From NCBI RefSeq assembly GCF_014645815.1, contig NZ_BMML01000002.1:635924-699923 (forward strand): DNA of 64,000 bases, written 5' to 3'. The DNA comes from Streptomyces fuscichromogenes. Its GTDB lineage: Bacteria; Actinomycetota; Actinomycetes; Streptomycetales; Streptomycetaceae. Made by a program: the position numbers and the translations under genes. Under the pieces are notes generated by a model. The model had not been told where the DNA came from and searched no databases. It saw nothing but the letters and a program-made list of their open reading frames with translations. Below are positions 24,673 through 33,075 of the stretch, piece after piece; position 1 is the first letter of the stretch, and each line of letters opens with the position of its first letter.

Positions 24673-26112
24673 ATGACCTCGACGTGTGAGCCGGATGCCC
24701 TCGCCGAGGCGGCGATCGGCGGGCCAGAAGGGACCTTTGCCATGGGAGCATTCGATCGAATCGTGTCGCGGCGAACCTTCGCTGGTGTGCCGGTGTCGGT
24801 GTTGTCGTGGATGGCGGCCCGCAATCTGCCACGGACGACGACGCCGGCGAGGCGAGAAGAAGTCAAGGCGCCCGGCAACACACGGGTCACCGATGATGCT
24901 TTCGCCGCGTGCATCGAACCGGTCGTCGCGGTCGATCCACTCGATCCGCACAACCTCCTGGCCGTCTGCCGGGTGTTCGTCGGAGCCGACATCGGCGTAG
25001 CCGCGTACACGTCGTTCGACGCCGGCAGCACCTGGCGCGCGCGGGGCCTGCTGCCCGGCCTGGTACCGGACTTCGACGGCAATCCGACCGTGGCCTTCGA
25101 CAGCCGTGGCCGCGCGTTCGTGTGCTGTGTCGTGGCCACCCAGGGGCCGCCGCGCCACGGTGACGTCCTGATGTGGCGCAGCGACGACGGTGGGCGCGGT
25201 TTCCGTCCGTCGACCACGGCGATCGCGGGTGGCGCTGGGCTGGTGGACCATCCCAGCCTCACGATCGGCACCGGAAGCCACCGCACACCCGCGCCTCTGT
25301 ACCTCGCCGCGGGGATGTACGGCACCGCCGACGACGGTGTGGTCATCGCCCGCTCCACCGACGGCGGCCGGACCTTCCAGCCCCCGCGTGCACTTGATCC
25401 GGCCGCAGGCGCCAGGGCCATCGCCCCCGTCGCCGCCGCCGGACCGGACGGCTCGCTCACCGTCGCCTACTTCACCCCCTCCCCGAGTGGTGACGTGCTC
25501 ATCAGAGCTGTCACCTCCGGCGACCACGGCGAGACGTTCACGGAGCCGTTCACGGTGGCCGGGGTGCCGGCCATGGCGCCGGGTCTGGGAGACGTCACCG
25601 CGAAGAGCGGCCCGGCTCTTGCGGCTGCGGCCGACGGCGGTCTCGTGTGCGCGGCCGTCACAGGCTTCGACGACGCGACCGGGATGTCGCGACTGCTGCT
25701 GACGACATCGGCCGGCCCCACCGACCCCACACCGACGTGGAGTACACCGATGACCGTGGCGGCCAGTGACGAGACGGTCTACCTGCAACCCCAAGTCGCC
25801 ATCGCCGACGACCACCGCATCGCGATCTCCGTCTATGCCCTGTCCCTGGCAACACTGCGCATGGACGTCCTGCTCCACATCTCGGATCCGGTGCCGGCCG
25901 CGTCCGCGCAACCCGCCTTCGGGCCGCCGCTGCGCGTCACCACGCGGGCCTTCGATCCCCGGCAGGCCATCGACACCGGCAGCACGCACTGGCTCGGCAA
26001 CTACCAGGGACTGGCCGCTGCTCCCGGCGATGTCTTCCACCCGGTCTGGACCGACACGCGCACCGGCCGTGCGCAGATCTTCACCGCCGCTGTTCGCCGG
26101 CCCCGCGCCTGA
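24673..26112 (+). CDS. Asp-box beta-propeller protein (sialidase-like, BNR repeats)
   Basis: About 479 residues, with repeated Asp-box motifs of the S-x-D-x-G-x-T-W type: SFDAGSTW, SDDGGRGF, STDGGRTF and SGDHGETF, spaced roughly 60-75 residues apart as in six-bladed sialidase-like propellers. The arginine triad of true sialidases is not evident, so a binding or structural role is as likely as glycosidase activity. No clear signal peptide is seen. ATG 24673 is a provisional start; GTG 24652 and ATG 24742 are alternatives in frame, and the conserved region starts around EPVVAVDPLDPHNLLAV. It has no operon partner. Confidence 0.75.
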   Translation: MTSTCEPDALAEAAIGGPEGTFAMGAFDRIVSRRTFAGVPVSVLSWMAARNLPRTTTPARREEVKAPGNTRVTDDAFAACIEPVVAVDPLDPHNLLAVCRVFVGADIGVAAYTSFDAGSTWRARGLLPGLVPDFDGNPTVAFDSRGRAFVCCVVATQGPPRHGDVLMWRSDDGGRGFRPSTTAIAGGAGLVDHPSLTIGTGSHRTPAPLYLAAGMYGTADDGVVIARSTDGGRTFQPPRALDPAAGARAIAPVAAAGPDGSLTVAYFTPSPSGDVLIRAVTSGDHGETFTEPFTVAGVPAMAPGLGDVTAKSGPALAAAADGGLVCAAVTGFDDATGMSRLLLTTSAGPTDPTPTWSTPMTVAASDETVYLQPQVAIADDHRIAISVYALSLATLRMDVLLHISDPVPAASAQPAFGPPLRVTTRAFDPRQAIDTGSTHWLGNYQGLAAAPGDVFHPVWTDTRTGRAQIFTAAVRRPRA

Positions 26113-26318
26113 CCCCCGGACAAAGGCGAGCTTGTGCACGCCTCTGCCCGCTCCCTGGAAGGGTGTGCGCGGCCCGGCGTCGCCCTGTCGCCCGGCACGT
26201 CGCCGAACGCGACCCTGCCGGTCGTCGGCGCAGGTGAGTCCGAGCGCATCAGGGCCTGGGGCTCATTTCGTTGCTCCTTCGGCGTGGATCCCGGTCACAC
26301 CCCGCTTGGGCTGCGGGC

Positions 26319-26866
26319 GTGAAGTACAGCGAGCTTGAGGCGGACGTTCTCCGGCTGATCGTCGGGGGCACCGAGGGCAGTGCTCGTGCCTTCGGCGAGG
26401 AGACGGTCACCCGTCTGGTGCGGCCGGAGCTGCTGCGCGGTGCGGCCGAGGACGAACTCACGGAAGAGGCCCGGGCTGCACTGACCACCGCGTGCGCGGA
26501 CGTCCTGACGATCAGCGCCGCCGAGCTGCACGACGCGCTCGCGACGATCTATGACGGCATCCTGGCCGATGACGATCTGGACCCCGGAGTCCTCACCGCC
26601 ATCATCGTGTTGGCGCACCGGCAGAGCTACCCGGAGCAGAACCGGCGCGGCGAGCTCTACGAACTCGCCATCCGCTCCGTCGAGGACATCGACCACGAGG
26701 TGTCCGCGGATCTCGACGACTTCCTCGCCACACCGCAGATGACGGCCGAGCACGAGCGCATCCGGCGGCTGCCGGCCCCAGGCGCGAAACAGCGGCACCG
26801 GACCCGGTGCGGCTGGTCCCGGCCGTTCGCGAACCCCGGTCTCCGTCGCGGGCGGTCTGCCGGGCA
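26319..26866 (+). CDS. Hypothetical helical protein, 3' end uncertain
   Basis: From GTG 26319 a well-biased coding frame reads MKYSELEADVLRLIVGG and continues as an acidic, mostly helical protein of about 150 residues to around LDDFLATPQMTAEHERIRRL. I do not recognise the family. There is no stop codon where the coding character fades (about 26790); the same frame stays open antisense to the response regulator until 27617, which cannot be real protein. The gene may have lost its stop by a small indel, or the true end is altered by a sequence error. The end coordinate given is where the opposite gene begins. Confidence 0.5.
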
Positions 26867-26867
26867 G

Positions 26868-27554
26868 TCAGTCCCCGGCCCGTACCAGCCCGCTCTCGTA
26901 GGCGAAGATCACCGCGTGGACGCGGTCGCGGAGGCCGAGTTTGGTCAGGATGCGGCCGAGGTGGGTCTTCACGGTCGTCTCCCCGACGAAGAGGCGGTCG
27001 GCGATCTCGCCGTTGGCCAGTCCCCGGGCGACCAGGGCGAGGACCTCCCGCTCCCGCTCGGTGAGCGCGGCCAGGCGGCTGCGCTGGGCGGGCGCCGACG
27101 TGGGGGATCGCAGGACGAAGCGGTCGACCAGGCGCCGGGTCAGCGAGGGCGCCAGCACGACCTCGCCCCGCAGCACCGCCCGGACGGTCACCAGGATCTC
27201 CTCGGCGGGGGCGTCCTTGACGAGGAAGCCGTTCGCGCCGGCACGCAGGGCCGCGTAGGCGTACTCGTCGAGGTCGAAGGTGGTGACGACGAGGATCCGG
27301 GGCCCATGGGGCTGCGCGCAGAGCTGCTCGGTCGCGGCGAGCCCGTCCAGGCCGGGCATGCGTACGTCCATCAGGACGAGGTCCGGCTCCAGGGCGGCCA
27401 CACCCGCGATCGCCGCGTCGCCGTCGGCGGCCTCGCCCACCACGGTGAGATCGGGCTGGCTGTCGATGACCATGCGCAGTCCCATCCGGATCAGTTCCTG
27501 GTCGTCGCAGATGAGCACCCGCGACGACGACGGGGTGGGGGGCGGGCCGGTCAT
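26868..27554 (-). CDS. NarL/FixJ-family response regulator
   Basis: A 228-residue regulator. Receiver: ICDDQE acidic pocket, LMDVRMPG phospho-acceptor, VTTFD and LVKDA. Output: LuxR helix-turn-helix LTEREREVLALVARGLANGE, IADRLFVGETTVKTHLGRIL. ATG 27554 overlaps the kinase stop by ATGA, so the pair at 26868-28831 is one transcription unit. It is convergent with the hypothetical gene at 26319. Targets unknown. Confidence 0.94.
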   Translation of the reverse strand: MTGPPPTPSSSRVLICDDQELIRMGLRMVIDSQPDLTVVGEAADGDAAIAGVAALEPDLVLMDVRMPGLDGLAATEQLCAQPHGPRILVVTTFDLDEYAYAALRAGANGFLVKDAPAEEILVTVRAVLRGEVVLAPSLTRRLVDRFVLRSPTSAPAQRSRLAALTEREREVLALVARGLANGEIADRLFVGETTVKTHLGRILTKLGLRDRVHAVIFAYESGLVRAGD

Positions 27555-28831
27555 GGCGTCGCCTCGGCGGGCTCGGGCTCGGGCTCGGTGGGGCGCAGGG
27601 AGGCGGTGACCCGGTAGCCCCCGTCGGGTGTGGGGCCGGCGTCGACGCTCCCGCCGTACAGGGCGGTGCGTTCGCGCATGCCGGTGAGTCCGTGACCGCA
27701 GGGGAGCAGTCGGACGGGGTGCTCCGGGACGGCCCCCGGGCCCGCTCCGGCCGAGTTCTCCACCCGGACCCGGACCAGCCGTCCGGGCCCCTCGGTACCG
27801 GTGTCGACCCGGACGCGGATCGTGGCGTTCGGCGGCGCGTGCTTGACGACGTTGGTGAGCGCCTCCTGCACGATGCGGTACGTCTGCACGGTGAGATCCG
27901 CCGGAAGGCCGCCCGGCTCTCCGCGGAGGTCCAGCCGGGCGCGCGTGCCGTTCGTGTTGAGGCGCCCGACCAGCCGCCGCAGATCGGCCGCGAGGGACTC
28001 GCCGGCCCCACCGTCGCCGGATCCGGGTCCGGGGTCGCCGGCCGGGGCGTCCGCGTCGGGGGCGCGCAGCACCTCCAGCAGCCGGCGCAGTTCGTCCAGG
28101 GCGTCGCGGCCGGTCGCGCTGATGACGCCGAGGGTGCGGTCGACGACCGTGGGGTCGGTGTGCCGCATCAGCCTGCCGCCCTCGGCGTTCAGCACCATCA
28201 CGCTCACGCTGTGCGCGAGGACGTCGTGGATCTCGCGGGCGATGCGAGCCCGCTCCTCGGCGACGGCGACCCGGGCCAGGGCGAGGCGTTCCGACTCGGC
28301 GAGCGCGGCCCGCCGCTCGAACTCGGCGACATAGGCGCGCCGGGCACGGACGTACTCGCCGAACACCCAGGCCCCGGCCAGCAGCAGCCCCACCGCGAGC
28401 GGGGTGAGCCAGGCGCCGCGGGCACCCGGGCCCCCGTAGTCCCGCTGCCAGGCGGGAATCCACAGAACAACGCAGCCGGCGGCACAGATCACCGTCGCCG
28501 CGGCGGCCCGGCGCAGGCCGCGCACCGTGAGGGTGGCCAGGACCGCGGCCAGGGCGACGGCGCCGCGTCCCGGTTCCTGTCCCCACACCTGTCCGAGGTA
28601 CTGCGCCCAGAACCCGGCCGTCACCAGGGCCGCGACGAGCACCGGCCGGCGGCGGCGCCACAGCAGGGGCAGCACCAGGGCGGCGTACACGGCCGCCTGT
28701 GCCCAGACGGGCCGCCAGCCCGGCTGGGGGCGGATCACCGGGGGCACGGCAACCAGCACGACCAGCAGCAGGTCCGTCAGCCACGGATGTCCGCGCCGCA
28801 GTCGGGGCAGGGTCTCGATCAGCCGTTGCAC
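27551..28831 (-). CDS. Sensor histidine kinase (HPK7 / DesK-NarX type)
   Basis: A 426-residue kinase with four to six N-terminal membrane helices and no large extracellular domain, then the HisKA_3 segment EERARIAREIHDVLAHSVSV (acceptor His), the N-box EALTNVVKHAPPN and the G-box CGHGLTGMRER. A glycine- and aspartate-rich linker at about residues 270-290 separates the dimerisation and ATPase parts. The C-terminus ends in an EPEPEPAEATP tail. It is partner to the response regulator at 26868. Signals for this membrane-embedded group are often cell-envelope stress; nothing here specifies which. Confidence 0.93.
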   Translation of the reverse strand: MQRLIETLPRLRRGHPWLTDLLLVVLVAVPPVIRPQPGWRPVWAQAAVYAALVLPLLWRRRRPVLVAALVTAGFWAQYLGQVWGQEPGRGAVALAAVLATLTVRGLRRAAAATVICAAGCVVLWIPAWQRDYGGPGARGAWLTPLAVGLLLAGAWVFGEYVRARRAYVAEFERRAALAESERLALARVAVAEERARIAREIHDVLAHSVSVMVLNAEGGRLMRHTDPTVVDRTLGVISATGRDALDELRRLLEVLRAPDADAPAGDPGPGSGDGGAGESLAADLRRLVGRLNTNGTRARLDLRGEPGGLPADLTVQTYRIVQEALTNVVKHAPPNATIRVRVDTGTEGPGRLVRVRVENSAGAGPGAVPEHPVRLLPCGHGLTGMRERTALYGGSVDAGPTPDGGYRVTASLRPTEPEPEPAEATP

Positions 28832-28954
28832 CGCCTCACGCTACGGCCGGGGACCGGTCCCCGGCATCGTCCTGGCGGGCGTCACGGGGTCCTCCCGCAG
28901 TCGTACGGACACCGGCCGGGGATACGACGCGCGGCCACCCGGGGCGTTTCCACC

Positions 28955-29530
28955 ATGGCCGCCATGTCGATCACCACCGAGTTCCTCAGACGGCCCCTCA
29001 TGACCGGTGCCGTGGCGGCCAGTTCACGACGGCTGGCGTACGCGATGACCGAGGGCATCGGCCTGGAGCGGGCCCGGCTCGTCGCCGAACTCGGCCCGGG
29101 GACCGGGGTGTTCACCGACGCGATCCTCGCCCGGCTGGCGCCCGGCGCCCGGCTTGTCGCCGTCGAGCTCAACCCGGTGCTCGCCGCGCGGCTGTCGGCC
29201 ACCCGGCGCGACGCACGGCTGACCGTGGTCCAGGGGTCCGCGGCCGAGCTGGCCGCGGCGGTGGGCGAACCGGTCGACGCGGTGGTCTCCGGGCTGCCGT
29301 GGACGGTCATGCCGCAGGACCGGCGCGGGCACATCCTGGATGCCGTGTCCGAAGTCCTGGCGCCCGGCGGCCGGTTCACCACCTTCGCGTACCTGCACGC
29401 GGCCTGGACTCCGCCCGCCCGTCACTTCACCGCCGAACTGGCCTGCCGTTTCGACCGGTTGGAACGCTCGAAGACGGTGTGGACCAACCTGCCACCCGCT
29501 TTCGTGCACCGGGCCACCCGGAGGCCATGA
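28955..29530 (+). CDS. Class I SAM-dependent methyltransferase (phospholipid N-methyltransferase-like)
   Basis: A 191-residue enzyme. The SAM-binding motif I is VAELGPGTGVFTDAIL, motif II VAVELNPVLAARL, and VVSGLPWTVMP corresponds to the post-motif region. N-terminal TTEFLRRPLMTGAVAASSR and the SGLPW pattern fit the PmtA-like phospholipid methyltransferases and rRNA dimethylase relatives. The start is ATG 28955, with ATG 28964 three codons later equally possible. It is divergent from the kinase gene. The substrate is uncertain; a lipid is most likely. Confidence 0.82.
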   Translation: MAAMSITTEFLRRPLMTGAVAASSRRLAYAMTEGIGLERARLVAELGPGTGVFTDAILARLAPGARLVAVELNPVLAARLSATRRDARLTVVQGSAAELAAAVGEPVDAVVSGLPWTVMPQDRRGHILDAVSEVLAPGGRFTTFAYLHAAWTPPARHFTAELACRFDRLERSKTVWTNLPPAFVHRATRRP

Positions 29531-29704
29531 CCGCGAGCAGGCCCGCGAGAGCGAGGACCGCGACACCGAAGACCGACGCGAGGGGCCCTCGACCGCCACG
29601 GTACGACCGGATCGCCGGCAGGATTCCCGGTCGACAGCTCAGGGGGCGAGCAGCCCGCCGAAACCCTCGAAGCCCGCGGTGGGCGGTCGCCGCCCCTTGC
29701 TTCG

Positions 29705-29723
29705 TCTATCGATAGTCGATAGA
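29705..29723. promoter_or_regulatory. Perfect 19-bp palindrome upstream of the DUF2975/XRE pair
   Basis: TCTATCGATAGTCGATAGA is a perfect 8-3-8 inverted repeat ending 17 bases upstream of the first possible start of the DUF2975 gene. It is AT-richer than its surroundings and sits where the promoter should be. It is the obvious candidate operator for the XRE regulator encoded as the second gene of the pair. Confidence 0.65.
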
Positions 29724-29739
29724 TTCCCATCGTGAGTCG

Positions 29740-30240
29740 ATGGGATGGTGGGTCATGGGAAAGCTGACAGTGGGGGCGCTGCGGGCGGTGCTCGTGGTGG
29801 TGTTCGTCGGCACCGTGTTCGTGCAGGCGGGGATGGTGTGGGCGTTGGTCGCCAAGCCGGCGGACGGGGCGCTCCCGTTGACCCCGTTGCGTGTGATCGT
29901 GATCCTGGGCATGGTGTCGGTCCAGGTCGCGGTGGTCTGCGTGGGGCGGCTGGTGACGATGGTGCGACGCGGAACCGTCTTCTCCCACGCCGCCTTCCGG
30001 TACGTGGACGGTGTGATCGGTGCGATCGTGTCGGCCGCCCTCGTGTGGTTCGCGGTCACGGCCCTCAACGCGCCGGGCCAGCGGGACGACCCGGGGGTCA
30101 GCGTCATCATGGCCGGGATCGGCGTGGCCATCCTGGGCGTCGCGCTCATCGTGCTCGTACTGCGGATGCTGCTCGCCCAGGCCGTCGCGCGGGACGTCGA
30201 AGCGGCGCAGATGCAGGCCGAGTTGGACGAGGTGATCTGA
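29740..30240 (+). CDS. DUF2975 family membrane protein
   Basis: About 166 residues with four hydrophobic segments (AVLVVVFVGTVFVQAGMVWA; IVILGMVSVQVAVVCVG; VIGAIVSAALVWFAVTAL; IGVAILGVALIVLVLRML), the loop RRGTVFSHAAFRYVDG, and a charged tail ARDVEAAQMQAELDEVI. This matches the DUF2975 family, which nearly always precedes a small YozG-like XRE regulator, as here. ATG 29740 is given; ATG 29755 is an alternative start with GGGATGGTGGG before it. Function of the family is unknown; it may sequester or sense for the regulator. Confidence 0.85.
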   Translation: MGWWVMGKLTVGALRAVLVVVFVGTVFVQAGMVWALVAKPADGALPLTPLRVIVILGMVSVQVAVVCVGRLVTMVRRGTVFSHAAFRYVDGVIGAIVSAALVWFAVTALNAPGQRDDPGVSVIMAGIGVAILGVALIVLVLRMLLAQAVARDVEAAQMQAELDEVI

Positions 30241-30461
30241 TGCCGATCGTCGTCGACATCGACGTCATGCTGGCCCGGCGGAAGATGTCCGTGGGCGAGC
30301 TCGCGGACCGCGTCGGGATCACGCCCGCCAACCTGGCGGTACTCAAGAACGGGCGCGCCAAGGCGGTGCGCTTCGCGACGCTCGCCGCCCTCTGCGAAGT
30401 GCTCCAGTGCCAGCCGGGCGACCTGCTGCGCTGGGAGGTGGAGGACGCCGCGGTCGGCTGA
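30240..30461 (+). CDS. Small XRE-family regulator (YozG-like)
   Basis: A 73-residue protein consisting of little more than one helix-turn-helix: VDIDVMLARRKMSVGELADR, VGITPANLAVLKNGRAKAVR, then CEVLQCQPGDLLRWE. Its ATG overlaps the stop of the DUF2975 gene (TGATG), so both are translated together. Pairs of this type are common in Firmicutes and Actinobacteria, with the regulator thought to repress its own operon. The palindrome at 29705-29723 is the likely binding site. Confidence 0.88.
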   Translation: MPIVVDIDVMLARRKMSVGELADRVGITPANLAVLKNGRAKAVRFATLAALCEVLQCQPGDLLRWEVEDAAVG

Positions 30462-30483
30462 CGCACCCCTGCCGCCTCATGGG

Positions 30484-31692
30484 TCAGAGGAAGGCGGCGA
30501 GGCCGTCCAGGAGCCGGTCCACGTCGTCGGGGGTGTTGTAGGGGGCCAGGCCCGCCCGTAGCGCGGGGCCCTGGAGCTTCAGCGCGGTGAAGGGCTCGTG
30601 CGCGTAGAACGATCCCGCGGGTGCCAGCACGTCGCGTGCGGCCAGGTGGGTCTGGGCCTCGCGCGCGTCGCGGCCGTCGAGGGTCATCAGGACCGTCGGG
30701 GTGCGGTCGGGGGCTTTCGAGTGCAGGGTGACGGCGTCGCCCAGGGCCTCCAGGCCCTCCTGGAGCCTCGTGCGCAGCGACTGCTCGTGCTCGTGCAGGG
30801 AGGCCAGGGACCGCGCCAGACGCTCTCTGCGCGAGATCTGGGTGCCCGACGTGCCGGGGTCCGTCGCGGCGAGGAAGTCGACGGCCGCGGTGGCGCCCGC
30901 GAGGATCTCGTAGGGGAGGGTGCCGAACTCGAAGCGTTCGGGGACGGTGTCGGGGGAGGGCAGGAGCTTGTCCGGGCGCAGGTTCTCGAGGAGTCCGGGG
31001 GCCGCCGCGAGCACTCCGCAGTGCGGCCCCAGGAACTTGTACGGCGAGCAGACGAACAGGTCGGCTCCGAGGGCGGGCACGTCCACGAGGTGGTGCGCGG
31101 CGTAGTGGACGCCGTCGACGTACACCAGGGCGCCGGCCTCGTGGGCCCGGTCGGCGATCGCGCGGACGGGCGGCTTGGTGCCCAGCACGTTGGAGGCGGC
31201 GGTGACCGCGACCAGCCGGGTCCGGGGGGAGAGGGCCCGCTCGTAGGAGTCGAGGTCCAGTTGCGCGGTGTCGGCGTCGATCTCGATCCAGCGGACCGTC
31301 ACTCCGGCGCGCTCGGCCGCCTGGACCCAGGGGCGGACGTTGGCGTCGTGGTCCAGGCGGCTGACGATGATCTCGTCGCCCGCCTGCCAGGTCTTGGCCA
31401 GATGGCGCGAGAAGTCGTAGGTGAGCTGGGTGGCGCTGCGGCCGTGGACGATGCCGTTCGCGGGCATGCGGAGCAGGTCGGCGTAGGCGGAGCGGAAGTC
31501 CGCGACGGCGTGCTCGGCGTTGAGTTCGGACGGGCCGATGGTTCCCCGGTTGGACAGGGGGCCGGTCAGCGTCGCGGCGATGGCGTCGGCGACGGGGCGT
31601 GGGGTCTGCGTGCCGCCCGGACCGTCGAAGTAGGCGAGGCCGGTGGCGAGAGAGGGGAAGTGGGCCCGCAGGGCGGTGAGATCGAGAGCCAT
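30484..31692 (-). CDS. Cysteine desulfurase-like PLP enzyme (class V aminotransferase)
   Basis: A 402-residue PLP-dependent enzyme of fold type I. LDHDANVRPW and VAVTAASNVLGTKPPV are typical of the cysteine-desulfurase-like family; VYVDGVHYAAHHLVDV holds the PLP-binding Asp and His; the Schiff-base lysine is in CSPYKFLGPHCG. No conserved active-site cysteine loop of true IscS/SufS is apparent, so desulfurase activity is doubtful. The 3' 165 bases are repeated almost exactly at 46354-46519. Divergent from a LysR gene 108 bases away, which probably controls it. Confidence 0.88.
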   Translation of the reverse strand: MALDLTALRAHFPSLATGLAYFDGPGGTQTPRPVADAIAATLTGPLSNRGTIGPSELNAEHAVADFRSAYADLLRMPANGIVHGRSATQLTYDFSRHLAKTWQAGDEIIVSRLDHDANVRPWVQAAERAGVTVRWIEIDADTAQLDLDSYERALSPRTRLVAVTAASNVLGTKPPVRAIADRAHEAGALVYVDGVHYAAHHLVDVPALGADLFVCSPYKFLGPHCGVLAAAPGLLENLRPDKLLPSPDTVPERFEFGTLPYEILAGATAAVDFLAATDPGTSGTQISRRERLARSLASLHEHEQSLRTRLQEGLEALGDAVTLHSKAPDRTPTVLMTLDGRDAREAQTHLAARDVLAPAGSFYAHEPFTALKLQGPALRAGLAPYNTPDDVDRLLDGLAAFL

Positions 31693-31735
31693 GGTCTCGG
31701 CTTTCTGTCGGGCGGAGTGCCGGGCGTCGGGGTGC

Positions 31736-31769
31736 CTTTACTCTGGCGTCCACCTCGCGACACGTAAAG
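31736..31769. promoter_or_regulatory. Inverted repeat in the desulfurase-LysR divergent promoter region
   Basis: CTTTAC at 31736-31741 and GTAAAG at 31764-31769 form a widely spaced inverted repeat 30-65 bases upstream of the lysR start. It is placed as expected for a LysR regulator acting on both promoters. The arms are altered in the decayed copy near 46525-46560. Confidence 0.35.
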
Positions 31770-31800
31770 CGATGGATCCCGAAGAGAAAGTTCACGGACC

Positions 31801-32742
31801 ATGAAGTCTCAGCCGGATCTGAAGCTCCTGGCCACCTTCCTGGCCGTGGTGCGCCGAGGTTCGATGGCCGGGGCCGCGGTGGAACTCGGCTATGTGCCCT
31901 CGGCGGTGTCCCAGCACATCGCCGCGCTGGAACGCGGCATGGGCGTCGAACTGATCGTCCGCCGCCCCGGCAGCCGGCTGATCCTCACCGCGGCCGGCCG
32001 TTCCCTCGCCCAGGCGACCGGGACGCTCTTCGACGCGACCGCGCGGTTCCAGGACGCCGCGAGCGGCATCGCGAACCGCGAGATCGCCGAACTGCGCGTC
32101 GGGACCTACCCCAGCGCCATGAGCCACCTGTTCCCGCAGGTCCTGTCCACGCTCAGGGGGCGCCGCCCGGGGCCCCGGATCCGTCTCGTCGTCGTGGAGA
32201 CGGACGAGGGGCTGCCGAGGGTGCGGTCGGGGGACATGGACCTGTTCGTCGCCTACCGGTACCTGCCCGAGGACCCGCCGGCCCCGTCCGAGGCGTTGAC
32301 GATCACCGTCCTGGGGCGCGAACCGCTGGTCCTGGTCGCCGGTGCCGAGCCGGGACGCCGGCGCCCGGTGGAGCTGGCCGCGTGCCTGGAACGGGAGTGG
32401 GTCTCCGGGCACGCGCACAACCCCGACCGGCGGCTGCTGGAGCGCTGGGCCGGAGAACTCGGGATCGCGCCCGAGGTGACCCTGGAGACCGACGACCTGC
32501 ACAGCATGCTCGCCATGATCCGAGCCGGCCTCGCGGTGGGCCTGATCCCGGCCACCCTCCTCGGCGCGGGACGCGACACCGGAGTCGAGAGGGTGCTGCT
32601 GCCGCCGGGGGTCACGCCGCTCCACCGCGAGATCCTCGCCGTCAGCAGACCCGGCGTCCGTCCTCCGGTCGTCGACGAACTGGTCACGCTCCTGACCGGC
32701 GCCGTGCAGAACGCGGTCGTCAAGGGGGCCGACGTCCGGTGA
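31801..32742 (+). CDS. LysR-family transcriptional regulator
   Basis: A 313-residue LysR protein: N-terminal helix-turn-helix LKLLATFLAVVRRGSMAGAA, VELGYVPSAVSQHIAALERG, with the wing GVELIVRRPGSRLILT, and a C-terminal PBP2-fold effector domain from about residue 92 (IAELRVGTYPSAMSHLFPQV; LEREWVSGHAH; AGLAVGLIPATLLG). It is divergent from the desulfurase-like gene, the standard arrangement for control of the neighbour. Residues near 76-92 (ARFQDAASGIANREIAE) reappear in the decayed copy at about 46599-46640. Confidence 0.92.
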   Translation: MKSQPDLKLLATFLAVVRRGSMAGAAVELGYVPSAVSQHIAALERGMGVELIVRRPGSRLILTAAGRSLAQATGTLFDATARFQDAASGIANREIAELRVGTYPSAMSHLFPQVLSTLRGRRPGPRIRLVVVETDEGLPRVRSGDMDLFVAYRYLPEDPPAPSEALTITVLGREPLVLVAGAEPGRRRPVELAACLEREWVSGHAHNPDRRLLERWAGELGIAPEVTLETDDLHSMLAMIRAGLAVGLIPATLLGAGRDTGVERVLLPPGVTPLHREILAVSRPGVRPPVVDELVTLLTGAVQNAVVKGADVR

Positions 32743-33075
32743 CCGGACGACCGCCCCCGCCCGTCCGGTGGGCCGCGCCCGGCGACCGCGCCCGGCGACC
32801 GGGTCCGGCGACCGGGTCCGGCGACCGGGTCCGCCGACCGGGTCCGGCCCGGATCCCGTCAGGCGGGGTCGCGGACGAACGTCAGGCGAAGCGGCGTACG
32901 AACATCAGGTCCGTTTCGGCGACTGCCTGGACGCGCTTCGGGGCGACGCCTGCGCCGTTCGCGTGCTGTGCCACGGCTGAGGTCCCGGTGGCCGAGGATG
33001 GCCCCCGCCTTGTGGGCGGAGGCCATCGACGTCAGCTTGTGGGTGCTGACGCCCGGAACCGGCTTCGGGGATCGG
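32743..33075. other. Convergent intergenic region
   Basis: These 333 bases separate the lysR stop from the stop of the giant LamG gene on the other strand. Apart from the tandem 13-bp repeat at 32781-32845, I see no gene or convincing terminator hairpin. Confidence 0.4.
32781..32845. repeat. Five tandem 13-bp units
   Basis: Five consecutive 13-base units of consensus GGCGACCGGGTCC. The first (GCGCCC ending) and the last (GCC start) are variants, the middle three identical. It follows the lysR stop codon by about 40 bases and does not overlap a credible gene. It looks like replication-slippage expansion. Confidence 0.85.

Noticed and set aside
30484..31692. Gene symbol sufS or iscS for the PLP enzyme
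   Set aside because: No catalytic cysteine loop and no suf or isc partners nearby; only the broader family name is supported.
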